Assembly: GCA_965249925.1 (NCBI GenBank)
Contig: OZ252260.1
Coordinates: 1,612,001-1,676,000 of the forward strand
From: Hoeflea_A sp965249925
GTDB taxonomy: Bacteria > Pseudomonadota > Alphaproteobacteria > Rhizobiales > Rhizobiaceae
Reading direction: 5' to 3'
DNA: 64,000 nt
The notes below the pieces were generated by a model. That model worked only from the letters and a program-made list of their open reading frames with translations. It made no database searches and was not told the DNA's origin. Position 1 is the stretch's first letter. Every line of letters begins with the position of its first letter. A program made the position numbers and the translations under genes. Positions 9,165-18,737 of the stretch are shown here, in pieces.

Positions 9165-10577
9165 CTACATGTGAATCGGCTTCTGATAGGCTGCGAGGGC
9201 CGCTTCCTTGACCGCCTCCGACATGGTCGGATGGGCGTGGCAGGTGCGCGCCAGGTCCTCGGCGCTGCCGCCGAATTCCATCAGCACAGCGGCCTCATGG
9301 ATCATGTCGCCTGCGCCAAAGCCGACGATATGCACGCCGAGCACCTGGTCGGTGCGCTTGTCGGACAGGATCTTGACGAAGCCGGACTGCTGCAGCATGG
9401 CGCGGGCACGGCCGTTGGCCGAGAACGGAAACTTCCCGACCTTGTATTCGACGCCCGCTTCCTTGAGCTCTTCCTCGGTCTTGCCGAGCGAGGCCACTTC
9501 CGGCTGGGTATAGACGACATTCGGAATGACGCCGTAGTTCACATGTCCGGCCTGACCGGCCAGAATCTCCGCCACGGCAACGCCTTCGTCTTCCGCCTTG
9601 TGCGCCAGCATAGGTCCGGCGACAACGTCGCCGATCGCGTAGATACCGCTGATATTGGTGCGAAAATGCTCATCGATATGGACCCGGCCATGGCCATCCA
9701 TCACGACACCGGCATTCTCCAGCCCCAGGCCCTCCGTGTAGGGTTTGCGCCCGGTCGCCACCAGCACCACGTCGGCCGTTATCGTCTCCGGCGTGCCGCC
9801 CTTGACCGGTTCGAAAGTCACCTCGGCGCCCTTGCCGGCTTTCTTCACGCCCGTCACCTTCTGGCCGAGTTTGAAGGTAAGGCCCTGCTTGCCCAGCAGC
9901 CGCTGGAACTGCTTGGAGACCTCACCGTCCATCGGCCCGAGGATCTTGTCGAGATATTCGATCACCGTCACCTCGGCACCCAGCCGCGCCCAGACGGATC
10001 CGAGTTCCAGGCCGATGACGCCGCCGCCGACGACCACCAGGTGCTTGGGCACTTTCTTCAGCTCAAGGGCACCGGTCGAAGAGACGATGACCTTTTCATC
10101 GAAGTCGACATCGACACCGGGAATGCCGGCGACGTCGGAACCGGTGGCGATGACGATGTTGGTCGTTTCCAGCTCCTGCTTGTCGCCTTTTTCCGGAGTT
10201 ACCTCCACCTTGCCGCGGCTGAGGATTTTGCCGGTTCCGGTATAAACGTCGATCTTGTTCTTCTTCATCAGGAAGGCGACGCCGTCGACGTTGGACTTCA
10301 CGGTCGCGTCCTTGTGCGCCATCATTTTCGGCAAATCGAGCTTCGGTTTTCCGACCGTCACGCCCAGTTCGGGCAGCGCGTGGGAGGCTTCCGAAAACAT
10401 CTCCGAGGCATACAGCAGCGCCTTCGATGGAATGCAGCCGATGTTCAGGCAGGTGCCGCCCAGTGTCTGCCATTTCTCCACCACTGCGGTCCTGAGACCG
10501 AGTTGCGCTGCCTTGATGGCGCAGACATAGCCACCCGGACCGGTTCCGATCACAATCAGATCATAGCGTTCGGCCAT
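9165..10577 (-). CDS. lpdA: Dihydrolipoyl dehydrogenase (E3) of 2-oxoglutarate dehydrogenase
   Basis: FAD flavoprotein disulfide reductase of 470 residues that reoxidises lipoyl groups with NAD. Seen: FAD-binding GTGPGG (11-16), the redox pair C43/C48 in GGTCLNIGC, the NAD-binding GGGVIGLELGS near 185, a second FAD motif ending in AIGDVVAGPMLAHKAEDEG near 315, and the His-Glu dyad in HAHPTMSEAV near 449. It lies downstream of odhB in the same direction, separated by a small exported-protein gene. This supports its role as E3 of the 2-oxoglutarate complex, though it may serve other complexes too. Confidence 0.95.
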   Translation of the reverse strand: MAERYDLIVIGTGPGGYVCAIKAAQLGLRTAVVEKWQTLGGTCLNIGCIPSKALLYASEMFSEASHALPELGVTVGKPKLDLPKMMAHKDATVKSNVDGVAFLMKKNKIDVYTGTGKILSRGKVEVTPEKGDKQELETTNIVIATGSDVAGIPGVDVDFDEKVIVSSTGALELKKVPKHLVVVGGGVIGLELGSVWARLGAEVTVIEYLDKILGPMDGEVSKQFQRLLGKQGLTFKLGQKVTGVKKAGKGAEVTFEPVKGGTPETITADVVLVATGRKPYTEGLGLENAGVVMDGHGRVHIDEHFRTNISGIYAIGDVVAGPMLAHKAEDEGVAVAEILAGQAGHVNYGVIPNVVYTQPEVASLGKTEEELKEAGVEYKVGKFPFSANGRARAMLQQSGFVKILSDKRTDQVLGVHIVGFGAGDMIHEAAVLMEFGGSAEDLARTCHAHPTMSEAVKEAALAAYQKPIHM

Positions 10578-10613
10578 CAGCTTGATTTCCTTTTGCCCGT
10601 TGCTGCCACGGCG

Positions 10614-11096
10614 TCACTCCTGGCATGCCGTAAGCGTCAGTGTTTCAAAATCGGCCGCCGCCATATCAGCGTCGCTCAGAGCGGCGGCCAGGCTTGCCAG
10701 GTGCAATCGGCTGGCGGCCGGCTGTTGTGCCGCCGGAAGCTTTGTTCCGGTGTCGTCTGCGGCACGGCCCTCGACCGGCCCGCGCCAGATGGTGCAGGCT
10801 TCCAGTTCGGTCCCGGTCACGTCGCCTTCCGGACAGTTGTCGAGAATGACCGCCTCGGTTTGCGCCGGATCTTCGCCCGGAAAGACATAACCGTCGAACG
10901 CCGCGGCCCGTCCGGTGACCAGCAGCCGAAAACTTAGATCGGGGGCTCCGCTGAACTCCAGCAGAACGGAGCCATCGGCAGACGCATAGGCGGCGAGGCT
11001 CTGAGGACACAATCGACCGCCCTTGCCATCGGCGGCAATGCCCATGGCGGGCACGGCAGCAATGATCACGACGAGAACGCAGGGCAGGTGTTTCAT
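10614..11096 (-). CDS. Small exported protein of unknown function
   Basis: A 160-residue protein with a clear Sec signal peptide (MKHLPCVLVVIIAAVPAMGIA, probable cleavage after about 22). The mature part is acidic, contains four cysteines (CPQS, NCPE, ACTIW, TACQE) that could form two disulfides, and has no family I recognise. It sits between odhB and lpdA on the same strand, so it is likely cotranscribed with the 2-oxoglutarate dehydrogenase genes. A periplasmic protein is an odd companion for that cytoplasmic complex. Confidence 0.65.
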   Translation of the reverse strand: MKHLPCVLVVIIAAVPAMGIAADGKGGRLCPQSLAAYASADGSVLLEFSGAPDLSFRLLVTGRAAAFDGYVFPGEDPAQTEAVILDNCPEGDVTGTELEACTIWRGPVEGRAADDTGTKLPAAQQPAASRLHLASLAAALSDADMAAADFETLTLTACQE

Positions 11097-11132
11097 CTGA
11101 AGCGCCCGATACGGCCGGTTGATCTTTCAGCT

Positions 11133-12374
11133 TTACAGATCGAGGACCAGACGCTCCGGATCCTCCAGGCTCTCCTTGACCCGCACCAGGAAGGTCACCG
11201 CCTCCTTGCCGTCGACCATGCGGTGATCGTACGACAGGGCCAGATACATCATCGGCCGGATCACCACCTGGCCGCCAAGCGCCACGGGACGGTCCTGAAT
11301 TTTGTGCATGCCGAGAATGGCCGATTGCGGCGCGTTGAGGATCGGCGACGACATCAGCGATCCGTAAACCCCGCCATTGGAGATCGTAAACGTGCCGCCC
11401 TGCATGTCGGCCATGCCGAGCGCTCCGTCGCGGGCGGCCTTGCCGAGACGCCCGATCTCCTTTTCGACGTCGGCGATCGACATCTGGTCGGCATCGCGCA
11501 CCACCGGCACGACCAAGCCCTTTTCCGTGCCGACGGCGACGCCGATGTGACAGAAATTCTTGTAGATGATCTCGGTCCCGTCGATCTCCGCATTGACCGC
11601 CGGGATTTCCTTCAGGGCGTGGCAGACGGCTTTGGTGAAGAAACCCATGAAACCGAGTTTGACGCCATGTTTCTTCTCAAACAGGTCCTTGTATTTCTTG
11701 CGCAGTTCCATCACCGCGGTCATATCCACCTCGTTGTAGGTGGTGAGCATGGCCGCAGTGTTCTGGGCGTCCTTGAGCCGCCGCGCGATGGTCTGCCGCA
11801 GACGGGTCATTTTCACCCGCTCTTCGCGCACCTGATCGGCTTCCGGTGACGGCGCGCGGGCGACGACCGGCGGCTCGGCCGAGACGGCCGGCGTGGTACC
11901 GCCGGCCAGCGCTTCGATGACATCGCCCTTGAGCACCTGGCCACGCTTGCCGGAGCCGGCCACCCCGGACGCATCGATCTTGTTTTCCTCCAGCATTTTG
12001 GCGGCCGATGGCGCCGGCGGCATTTCGGTTCCTCCGGCAGCCGGCGCGGCTTCAGCCTTGGCAGCCGGCGCTGGTTCACCCTTGGCAGCCGGTGCCGGCG
12101 TTTCGGCTTGCTTTTTTGAAGGCGCCGGCGCGGCGGCGCCCTCGGTAATTTGACCAAGCAACGCGTCGACTTCGACCGTTTCGCCTTCCTTGGCCAGGAT
12201 TTCGGACAGTGTTCCGCCAGCCGGGGCCGGCACCTCGAGGGTCACCTTGTCGGTCTCAAGCTCGACGAGCGCTTCGTCCATGGCGACCGGGTCGCCGACC
12301 TTTTTGAACCAGGTGCCGATGGTGGCTTCGGTCACGGACTCACCGAGGGTAGGAACGCGGATTTCTGTGGTCAT
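11133..12374 (-). CDS. odhB: Dihydrolipoyllysine succinyltransferase (E2 of 2-oxoglutarate dehydrogenase)
   Basis: Core E2 of the TCA-cycle 2-oxoglutarate dehydrogenase complex, 413 residues. One lipoyl domain covers 1-75 with the lipoylated lysine K43 in ETDKVTLE. An Ala/Pro/Lys-rich linker runs to about 115. A peripheral-subunit-binding domain is near 118-155 (PSAAKMLEENKID, GKRGQVLKGDV). The catalytic domain occupies about 180-413 with the active His/Asp in SYDHRMVDGKE. The single lipoyl domain and the position after sucA separate it from pyruvate dehydrogenase E2. Confidence 0.95.
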   Translation of the reverse strand: MTTEIRVPTLGESVTEATIGTWFKKVGDPVAMDEALVELETDKVTLEVPAPAGGTLSEILAKEGETVEVDALLGQITEGAAAPAPSKKQAETPAPAAKGEPAPAAKAEAAPAAGGTEMPPAPSAAKMLEENKIDASGVAGSGKRGQVLKGDVIEALAGGTTPAVSAEPPVVARAPSPEADQVREERVKMTRLRQTIARRLKDAQNTAAMLTTYNEVDMTAVMELRKKYKDLFEKKHGVKLGFMGFFTKAVCHALKEIPAVNAEIDGTEIIYKNFCHIGVAVGTEKGLVVPVVRDADQMSIADVEKEIGRLGKAARDGALGMADMQGGTFTISNGGVYGSLMSSPILNAPQSAILGMHKIQDRPVALGGQVVIRPMMYLALSYDHRMVDGKEAVTFLVRVKESLEDPERLVLDL

Positions 12375-12424
12375 GGTTTTTCTGGTTTCCGATTATCAGG
12401 TCAGATGGTATTTCGCCGGCCGTT

Positions 12425-15415
12425 TCAGCCGCCCAGCGCATCCTCGAGAAACGCCTCCAATTGCGCCTTGTGCTTGGACATCAGCCCGGTCGCCGGCGAT
12501 GCCGCTGCTGGACGGCCTGTATAGCGCACACGTTGGTATTTGGCGTCGATATGTGCCAGCACCCATTCCAGATAGGGATCGATGAACGCCCATGCACCCA
12601 TGTTCTTGGGCTCTTCCTGGCACCACACCATTTCAGCGTCGCTGAACCGCGACAATTCGTTGATCAGCGCCTTGGCCGGGAACGGATAGAGCTGCTCCAG
12701 CCGCAGCAGGTAGATATCGTCGATACCGCGGCTTTCGCGTTCCTCGTAGAGGTCGTAGTACACCTTGCCGGAACACATGACCACGCGACGGATTTTGTTG
12801 TCTTTTTGCAGCTTGATCGCCTGGTCCTTGAGCACCTCGGCGTCGTCCCACAACAGCCGATGGAAGGAGGTGCCACCGGCCATCTCCGATAGATGCGAGA
12901 CCGCACGCTTATGGCGCAACAGAGATTTCGGCGTCATCAGGATCAGCGGCTTTCTGAAGTTGCGTTTGATCTGCCGGCGCAGGATGTGGAAGTAGTTGGA
13001 TGGCGTCGTGCAGTTGGCGACCTGCATGTTGTCCTCGGCGCACAGTTGCAGGAAGCGCTCCAGCCGTGCCGACGAGTGCTCCGGGCCCTGTCCCTCATAA
13101 CCATGCGGCAACAGGCATACGAGGCCCGACATGCGCAACCATTTGCGTTCGCCCGACGAAATGAACTGGTCGAACACCACCTGCGCACCGTTGGCGAAGT
13201 CGCCAAACTGCGCTTCCCACAAAGTCAGCGCGTTGGGATCGGAAAGCGAATAGCCGTACTCGAAGCCAAGCACCGCCTCTTCGGACAGCATCGAGTTGAT
13301 GACTTCATAATAGGCTTGGCCCTTGCTCAAATTGTTGAGCGGGATGCAGCGTTCCTCGTCCTCCTGGCTGTACAGCACCGAGTGCCGCTGCGAAAACGTG
13401 CCGCGCTCGCAGTCCTGGCCGGACAGCCGCACCGGATGGCCATCGATCAGCAGCGACCCGAAAGCCAGCGCTTCCGCCGTCGCCCAGTCGATTCCTTCGC
13501 CGGTGTCGATCATCTTGGACCGATGGTCCATGAACCGAGCAACCGTGCGGTGCGCCTGGAAACCCTCCGGCACGGTCGACAGCTTACGGCCGAGTTCCTT
13601 GAGCTGTTTGACGGTCAGCGCCGTTTTGCCGCGTCGCTGTTCATCCTCGTTGTCGGCGACCCGCATGCCCGACCAGGCGCCGTCGAGCCAGTCCGCCTTG
13701 TTGGGCTTGTATGAGTTGCCCGCCTCGAACTCCTGCTCGAGATAGGCCCGCCAGTCGGATCGCATCTTTTCCACGTCTCCCTGGGAGACCAGCCCTTCCT
13801 CGATTAGCTTTGACGAATAGAGCTGCAGGGTTGTTTCGTGGGAACGGATGTTGCGATACATGATCGGCTGGGTGAATGCCGGCTCGTCGCCCTCGTTGTG
13901 GCCGAACCTGCGGTAACAGAAGATATCCAGCACCACCGGCTTGTGAAAGGTCATGCGGAATTCGGTTGCCACCTTCGCCGCGTAGACCACCGCTTCCGGA
14001 TCGTCGCCGTTGACGTGGAAAATCGGCGCCTCGATCATCTTCGCAACGTCCGACGGATAGGGCGAGGACCGCGAGAAGCGCGGGTTGGTGGTGAAGCCGA
14101 TCTGGTTGTTGATGATCACATGCACGGTGCCGGCGACCCGGTGGCCACGCAGGCCCGACAGGCCGAGACATTCGGCAACCACACCCTGCCCGGCAAAGGC
14201 CGCGTCGCCGTGCAGCAGCAGCGGCAGCACCTGGACGCGCTCGGTCAGCGGCACGACTTCGCCGCGCGGCAGACCGGCGAGCAGATCCTGCTTGGCCCGT
14301 GCCTTGCCCATCACCACCGGATTGACGATCTCCAGATGTGACGGGTTGGCGGTCAGCGACAGGTGCACGCTGTTGCCATCGAATTCGCGGTCGGAAGACG
14401 TGCCCAGGTGGTACTTGACGTCCCCGGATCCTTCCACGTCGTCCGGCGTGAAAGAACCGCCCTTGAACTCGTTGAAAATGGCCCGGTGGGATTTGCCCAT
14501 CACCTGGCTGAGCACGTTCAGGCGGCCGCGGTGCGCCATGCCCAGAACAATCTCTTTCAGCCCCATCTGGCCGCCGCGCTTGATGATCTGCTCAAGCGCC
14601 GGGATCAGCGCTTCCGCGCCGTCGAGACCGAACCGTTTCGTGCCCTTGTACTTGACGTCGATGAACTGTTCGAAACCCTCCGCTTCCACCAGCTTCTGCA
14701 GGATCGCCTGCTTGCCGCGATCGGTGAACTCGACACCCTTGTCCGGCCCCTCGATCCGGTGCTGAATCCACGACTTCTCGGCCGGGTTGGAGATATGCAT
14801 GAACTCGACGCCCATCGTCGAGCAATAGGTGCGTTTGAGAATATCGAGCATCTGGTTGATGGTCGCGTATTCCAGCCCCAGCACGTTATCGAGGAAAATG
14901 CGCCGGTCGAAATCGGCCGGTGTGAACCCGTAGTTCTCCGGCGACAGCTCGTTGTAATCCTCCTTGATGCCGGCCAGACCGAGCGGATCGAGATTGGCGT
15001 GCAGGTGGCCGCGCATGCGATAGGCGCGGATCATCATGATGGCGCGCACCGAATCGCGGGTCGACTGCTGCACCTGGTCGGCCGACAGGACTTCGGCAGC
15101 GGCGCCGTTGGCTTCTTTTTCGCGCAACCGGCCTTCGATGTGCTTTTCGACCTCGCCCCAGTCGCCGTCGAGGGCGGATACCAGTTCACCGTTTTCGATG
15201 ATCGGCCAGTTGTCGCGCTTCCATGACGCACCTTTCGCCGCCTTGCGGACGGCGTCGGCGTCATCGGCCAGCGCTTCGAAGAAACTTTGCCACTCGGCCG
15301 GCACCGATGCCGGGTCGTCCTCGTAGCGGGCGTAGAGGTCCTCGATATAGGAGGCGTTGCTGCCGTATAGAAATGACGTTGCCTGGAACTGTTCGTTGGC
15401 GTCCTGTCTTGCCAT
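12425..15415 (-). CDS. sucA: 2-Oxoglutarate dehydrogenase E1 component
   Basis: Thiamine-diphosphate enzyme decarboxylating 2-oxoglutarate, 996 residues, within the usual range. The N-terminal E2-binding segment SFLYGSNASYIEDLYARYEDDP, the MGMAHRGRLNVL-type block (LGMAHRGRLNVLS near 323) and the ThDP-binding VINNQIGFTTNPRFSRSS near 454 are visible. So is the C-terminal ...QEEPKNMGAWAFI. I start it at the ATG at 15415 (MARQDANEQ), which is the family N-terminus. The frame is open 22 codons further upstream, but that stretch encodes two hairpins and is not conserved-looking. No ribosome-binding site lies within 12 bases of this ATG; see the leader hairpins. Confidence 0.95.
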   Translation of the reverse strand: MARQDANEQFQATSFLYGSNASYIEDLYARYEDDPASVPAEWQSFFEALADDADAVRKAAKGASWKRDNWPIIENGELVSALDGDWGEVEKHIEGRLREKEANGAAAEVLSADQVQQSTRDSVRAIMMIRAYRMRGHLHANLDPLGLAGIKEDYNELSPENYGFTPADFDRRIFLDNVLGLEYATINQMLDILKRTYCSTMGVEFMHISNPAEKSWIQHRIEGPDKGVEFTDRGKQAILQKLVEAEGFEQFIDVKYKGTKRFGLDGAEALIPALEQIIKRGGQMGLKEIVLGMAHRGRLNVLSQVMGKSHRAIFNEFKGGSFTPDDVEGSGDVKYHLGTSSDREFDGNSVHLSLTANPSHLEIVNPVVMGKARAKQDLLAGLPRGEVVPLTERVQVLPLLLHGDAAFAGQGVVAECLGLSGLRGHRVAGTVHVIINNQIGFTTNPRFSRSSPYPSDVAKMIEAPIFHVNGDDPEAVVYAAKVATEFRMTFHKPVVLDIFCYRRFGHNEGDEPAFTQPIMYRNIRSHETTLQLYSSKLIEEGLVSQGDVEKMRSDWRAYLEQEFEAGNSYKPNKADWLDGAWSGMRVADNEDEQRRGKTALTVKQLKELGRKLSTVPEGFQAHRTVARFMDHRSKMIDTGEGIDWATAEALAFGSLLIDGHPVRLSGQDCERGTFSQRHSVLYSQEDEERCIPLNNLSKGQAYYEVINSMLSEEAVLGFEYGYSLSDPNALTLWEAQFGDFANGAQVVFDQFISSGERKWLRMSGLVCLLPHGYEGQGPEHSSARLERFLQLCAEDNMQVANCTTPSNYFHILRRQIKRNFRKPLILMTPKSLLRHKRAVSHLSEMAGGTSFHRLLWDDAEVLKDQAIKLQKDNKIRRVVMCSGKVYYDLYEERESRGIDDIYLLRLEQLYPFPAKALINELSRFSDAEMVWCQEEPKNMGAWAFIDPYLEWVLAHIDAKYQRVRYTGRPAAASPATGLMSKHKAQLEAFLEDALGG

Positions 15416-15423
15416 GTTTATGT

Positions 15424-15471
15424 GCGGAGACTTTCTCCGCCCCCTTCGATATGGAGCGGCCCCGCCGCTCC
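15424..15471 (-). promoter_or_regulatory. Two adjacent hairpins in the sucA leader
   Basis: Two perfect inverted repeats lie directly upstream of the sucA ATG (15415). The proximal one has arms GCGGAGA (15424-15430) and TCTCCGC (15434-15440). The distal one has arms GGAGCGGC (15453-15460) and GCCGCTCC (15464-15471). In the mRNA, the AAGGGG that could serve as ribosome-binding site sits just 5' of the proximal hairpin, and only 8 bases separate the hairpin from AUG. Folding would therefore bring it to normal spacing. Confidence 0.5.
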
Positions 15472-15635
15472 GTTCCTGCATCCCGACATATTGGATGCAA
15501 TGCGTTTCATCCCGGTTACCAATTATGTCGCCCCGACTTAATTCTTATGTAGGTCGGTCGCGCATAATTGACTTGGTGTCATCGCCCCTTTGTTGTTGAC
15601 CGCGGCGTCCCCGTCCGTGGGCGTCGCGGCCGTGT

Positions 15636-16547
15636 TTATCCTTTCAGCACGTTGACCAGCGTGGCGCCGAGTTTTGCCGGCGACGGTGACACGGTGATTC
15701 CGGACGCTTCCATCGCCTCGATCTTATCTTCGGCACCGCCCTTGCCTCCGGAGATCACCGCGCCCGCGTGACCCATGGTACGGCCGGGCGGCGCGGTGCG
15801 CCCGGCAATGAAGCCGACGGTCGGTTTGCTCCGGCCTTTCCTGCCTTCATCGGCCAGGAACTGCGCGGCGTCCTCCTCGGCTGAGCCACCGATTTCGCCG
15901 ATCATGATGATCGACCGGGTGGCGTCGTCAGCCAGATACATTTCGAGAATGTCGATGAACTCGGTGCCCTTGACCGGATCGCCACCAATGCCGACCGCCG
16001 TGGTCTGGCCAAGCCCTTCATTGGTGGTCTGGAATACCGCCTCATAGGTGAGGGTCCCGGAGCGCGACACGACGCCAACCGACCCTTTCAGGAAAATATT
16101 ACCGGGCATGATGCCGATCTTGCACTCTTCCGGGGTCAGCACGCCGGGGCAGTTGGGGCCGATGAGCCGGCTGTCCGATTTTGCCAGCCGCGCCTTGACA
16201 TGCACCATGTCGGCGACCGGAATGCCTTCGGTGATGCAGACGATCAGCGGTATCTCGGCATCGATGGCCTCGATGATCGCCGCACCGGCGCCGGCCGGCG
16301 GCACGTAGATAACCGATGCGTTGGCACCGGTACGCTCCTTGCCCTCGGCGACCGTGCCGAAGATCGGCAGATCGACGGTGCTGTCGCCGACATTGCCGGT
16401 CCACACTTCGCCGCCCTTTTTCGGATGCACGCCGCCGACCATCTTGGTGCCGTAATAGGCGAGTGCCTGTTCGGTATGAAAGGTGCCGGTCTTGCCGGTC
16501 AGGCCCTGAACCAGCACCTTGGTGTCCCTGTTGACGAGAATGGACAT
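15636..16547 (-). CDS. sucD: Succinyl-CoA synthetase alpha subunit
   Basis: ADP/GDP-forming succinate-CoA ligase alpha subunit, 303 residues, forming the TCA-cycle enzyme with SucC. Seen: the CoA-binding N-terminus with VLVQGLTGKTGTFH near 13, the IGPNCPG block near 135, and the phosphorylated active-site histidine in GRTMGHAGAVISGG near 262. It starts 3 bases after the sucC stop, indicating coupled translation. The 220-bp gap before sucA holds the sucA leader hairpins. Confidence 0.97.
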   Translation of the reverse strand: MSILVNRDTKVLVQGLTGKTGTFHTEQALAYYGTKMVGGVHPKKGGEVWTGNVGDSTVDLPIFGTVAEGKERTGANASVIYVPPAGAGAAIIEAIDAEIPLIVCITEGIPVADMVHVKARLAKSDSRLIGPNCPGVLTPEECKIGIMPGNIFLKGSVGVVSRSGTLTYEAVFQTTNEGLGQTTAVGIGGDPVKGTEFIDILEMYLADDATRSIIMIGEIGGSAEEDAAQFLADEGRKGRSKPTVGFIAGRTAPPGRTMGHAGAVISGGKGGAEDKIEAMEASGITVSPSPAKLGATLVNVLKG

Positions 16548-16550
16548 GGC

Positions 16551-17747
16551 TCAGGCTCCCTTCACCGCTTGCACGATTTTCTGCGCGGCGTCGTCCAGAT
16601 CGTCCGCGGCGATCACGTTGAGGCCGCTGTGATTGATGATCTGTTTGCCTTTCTCGACATTGGTCCCCTCGAGACGCACCACCAGGGGAACCTTCAAACC
16701 GACTTCCTTGACCGCTGCGACGACGCCTTCGGCAATTGTGTCGCACCGCATGATGCCGCCGAAGATGTTGACGAGAATGCCCTCGACCGCCGGGTCGGCC
16801 GTGATGATTTTAAAGGCCGCTGTCACCTTCTCCTTGGATGCACCGCCACCGACGTCAAGAAAATTCGCCGGCTCGGCGCCATACAGTTTGATGATGTCCA
16901 TGGTCGCCATGGCCAATCCGGCACCATTCACCATGCAGCCGATATTCCCGTCCAGCGCCACATAGGCGAGATCGTATTTCGACGCCTCGATTTCCTTCTG
17001 ATCCTCTTCTGTCGTGTCGCGCAACGCCATCACGTCGTCATGCCGGTAAAGCGCGTTGCCGTCGAACGATACCTTGGCGTCGAGCACCCGCAAACGGCCG
17101 TTTTTCATGATGATCAGCGGATTGACCTCAAGCAGGCTCATGTCCTTGTCCATGAAGGCCTTGTAGAGGATGGGAAACAACCTCATGCCGTCGGCGCGCG
17201 CGTCGCCTTCAAGCGCCAGGGTGTCACACAGCTTACTGGCATCTGCCTCGGTCACCCCGGTGTCAGGGTCGATGGGCAGCGTCAGTATTTTCTCCGGCGT
17301 CTCGGCGGCGACCGCCTCGATGTCCATGCCCCCCTCCGTCGAGACCACGAAGGCCGGACGGCCTACGGTGCGATCGACGAGAATCGACAGATACAGCTCG
17401 CGGTCGATATCTGCGCCGTCTTCGATATAGAGCCGGTTAACCTGCTTGCCGTGCGGACCCGTCTGTTTGGTGACCAGGGTGTTGCCCAGCATTTCGCCAG
17501 CAAATGAAACAACTTCTTCGACTGAATGCGCCAGGCGCACGCCGCCCTTCGCTTCTTCCGGAAGTTCCTTGAACTTGCCCTTGCCGCGGCCGCCGGCGTG
17601 GATCTGGCTCTTGACTACGTATAGCGGTCCCGGCAGTTGTTCCGCCGCCGCCTTCGCCTCGTCGGCCGAAAAGATCGGCACGCCCTCGGCAACCGGTGCG
17701 CCAAACCCCGCGAGCAGCGCTTTGGCCTGGTATTCGTGAATGTTCAT
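16551..17747 (-). CDS. sucC: Succinyl-CoA synthetase beta subunit (ADP-forming)
   Basis: Beta subunit of succinate-CoA ligase, 398 residues, carrying the ATP-grasp nucleotide site. Seen: MNIHEYQAKALLAGFGAPV start, KSQIHAGGRGKGK near 46 (ATP-grasp), the GCMVNGAGLAMATMD block near 264, FLDVGGGA near 288 and the substrate loop NIFGGIMRCD near 323. It lies 27 bases downstream of mdh and overlaps nothing. The order mdh-sucC-sucD is characteristic of Hyphomicrobiales. Confidence 0.97.
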   Translation of the reverse strand: MNIHEYQAKALLAGFGAPVAEGVPIFSADEAKAAAEQLPGPLYVVKSQIHAGGRGKGKFKELPEEAKGGVRLAHSVEEVVSFAGEMLGNTLVTKQTGPHGKQVNRLYIEDGADIDRELYLSILVDRTVGRPAFVVSTEGGMDIEAVAAETPEKILTLPIDPDTGVTEADASKLCDTLALEGDARADGMRLFPILYKAFMDKDMSLLEVNPLIIMKNGRLRVLDAKVSFDGNALYRHDDVMALRDTTEEDQKEIEASKYDLAYVALDGNIGCMVNGAGLAMATMDIIKLYGAEPANFLDVGGGASKEKVTAAFKIITADPAVEGILVNIFGGIMRCDTIAEGVVAAVKEVGLKVPLVVRLEGTNVEKGKQIINHSGLNVIAADDLDDAAQKIVQAVKGA

Positions 17748-17774
17748 CGATCGGTATCCCGTTTGGATGGCACG

Positions 17775-18737
17775 CTATTTCAGGTTCGGGGCGATTTCGA
17801 CGCAGGCGTCGCAAAGATGGGCGACCGCGGCCACCGATTTGTCGAACGCTTTCTGCTCGCTCTTGTTGAGATTGATTTCGATAACCCGCTCGACACCGCC
17901 GCCGCCGATCACCACCGGCACGCCGACATAAAGGTCTTTGACGCCGTATTGGCCGGCCAGATGCGCGGCACAGGGCAACACCCGCTTTTTATCCTTCAGA
18001 TAGGCTTCCGCCATGCTGATCGCCGAGGACGCCGGCGCATAGTAAGCTGAGCCGGATTTCAGCAGGCCGACGATTTCGGCGCCGCCGTTGCGGGTGCGCG
18101 TGATGATTTCCTCGAGGCGCTCCTTCGACACCCATCCCATTTTGACGAGATCCGGAAGCGGGATGCCGGCGACCGTCGAATAGCGGGCGAGCGGCACCAT
18201 GCTGTCGCCGTGCCCGCCGAGCACGAAGGCCGTCACATCCTCGACCGAAACGTCGAATTCCTCGGCCAGGAAGTAGCGGAAGCGGGCGCTGTCGAGGATG
18301 CCGGCCATACCGACGACCTTGTTCTTCGGCAGTCCGGAGAACTTCTGCAGGGCCCAGACCATAGCGTCGAGCGGATTGGTGATGCAGACCACGAAGGTTT
18401 CGGGGGCGTATTTCTTGATACCGGCACCGACCTGTTCCATCACCTTCAGATTGATACCGAGCAGGTCGTCACGGCTCATGCCGGGCTTGCGTGGCACACC
18501 GGCGGTCACGATGCAGACATCGGCGCCTTCGATCGCTGCGTAGTCGTTCGCTCCGCTCAAGGAGGCGTCAAATCCCTCCACCGGGCTTGATTGCGCGAGG
18601 TCGAGGCCCTTGCCCTGCGGAATGCCCTCGGCAATGTCAAACAGCACGACATCCCCCAGTTCCTTCAATCCCGCCAGATGCGCCAGTGTCCCTCCGATCA
18701 TGCCAGAACCGATCAATGCTATCTTGTTTCGCGCCAT
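17775..18737 (-). CDS. mdh: Malate dehydrogenase (NAD)
   Basis: LDH-like malate dehydrogenase of 320 residues, oxidising malate to oxaloacetate. The Rossmann motif GSGMIGG is at 10-16, the substrate-binding arginine block VPRKPGMSRDDLL is near 81, and the catalytic histidine is in VLGGHGDSMVPL near 174. I start it at the ATG at 18737 (MARNKIALIG). The open frame reaches 18839, but the extra 34 residues run through the AT-rich promoter region and do not resemble the family. It is the first gene of the TCA block. Confidence 0.97.
   Translation of the reverse strand: MARNKIALIGSGMIGGTLAHLAGLKELGDVVLFDIAEGIPQGKGLDLAQSSPVEGFDASLSGANDYAAIEGADVCIVTAGVPRKPGMSRDDLLGINLKVMEQVGAGIKKYAPETFVVCITNPLDAMVWALQKFSGLPKNKVVGMAGILDSARFRYFLAEEFDVSVEDVTAFVLGGHGDSMVPLARYSTVAGIPLPDLVKMGWVSKERLEEIITRTRNGGAEIVGLLKSGSAYYAPASSAISMAEAYLKDKKRVLPCAAHLAGQYGVKDLYVGVPVVIGGGGVERVIEINLNKSEQKAFDKSVAAVAHLCDACVEIAPNLK

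Noticed and set aside
9171..10937. Plus-strand open frame (588 codons) opposite lpdA
   Set aside because: It runs antisense through lpdA and into the next gene, with His/Asp/Leu-rich composition and no recognisable family.
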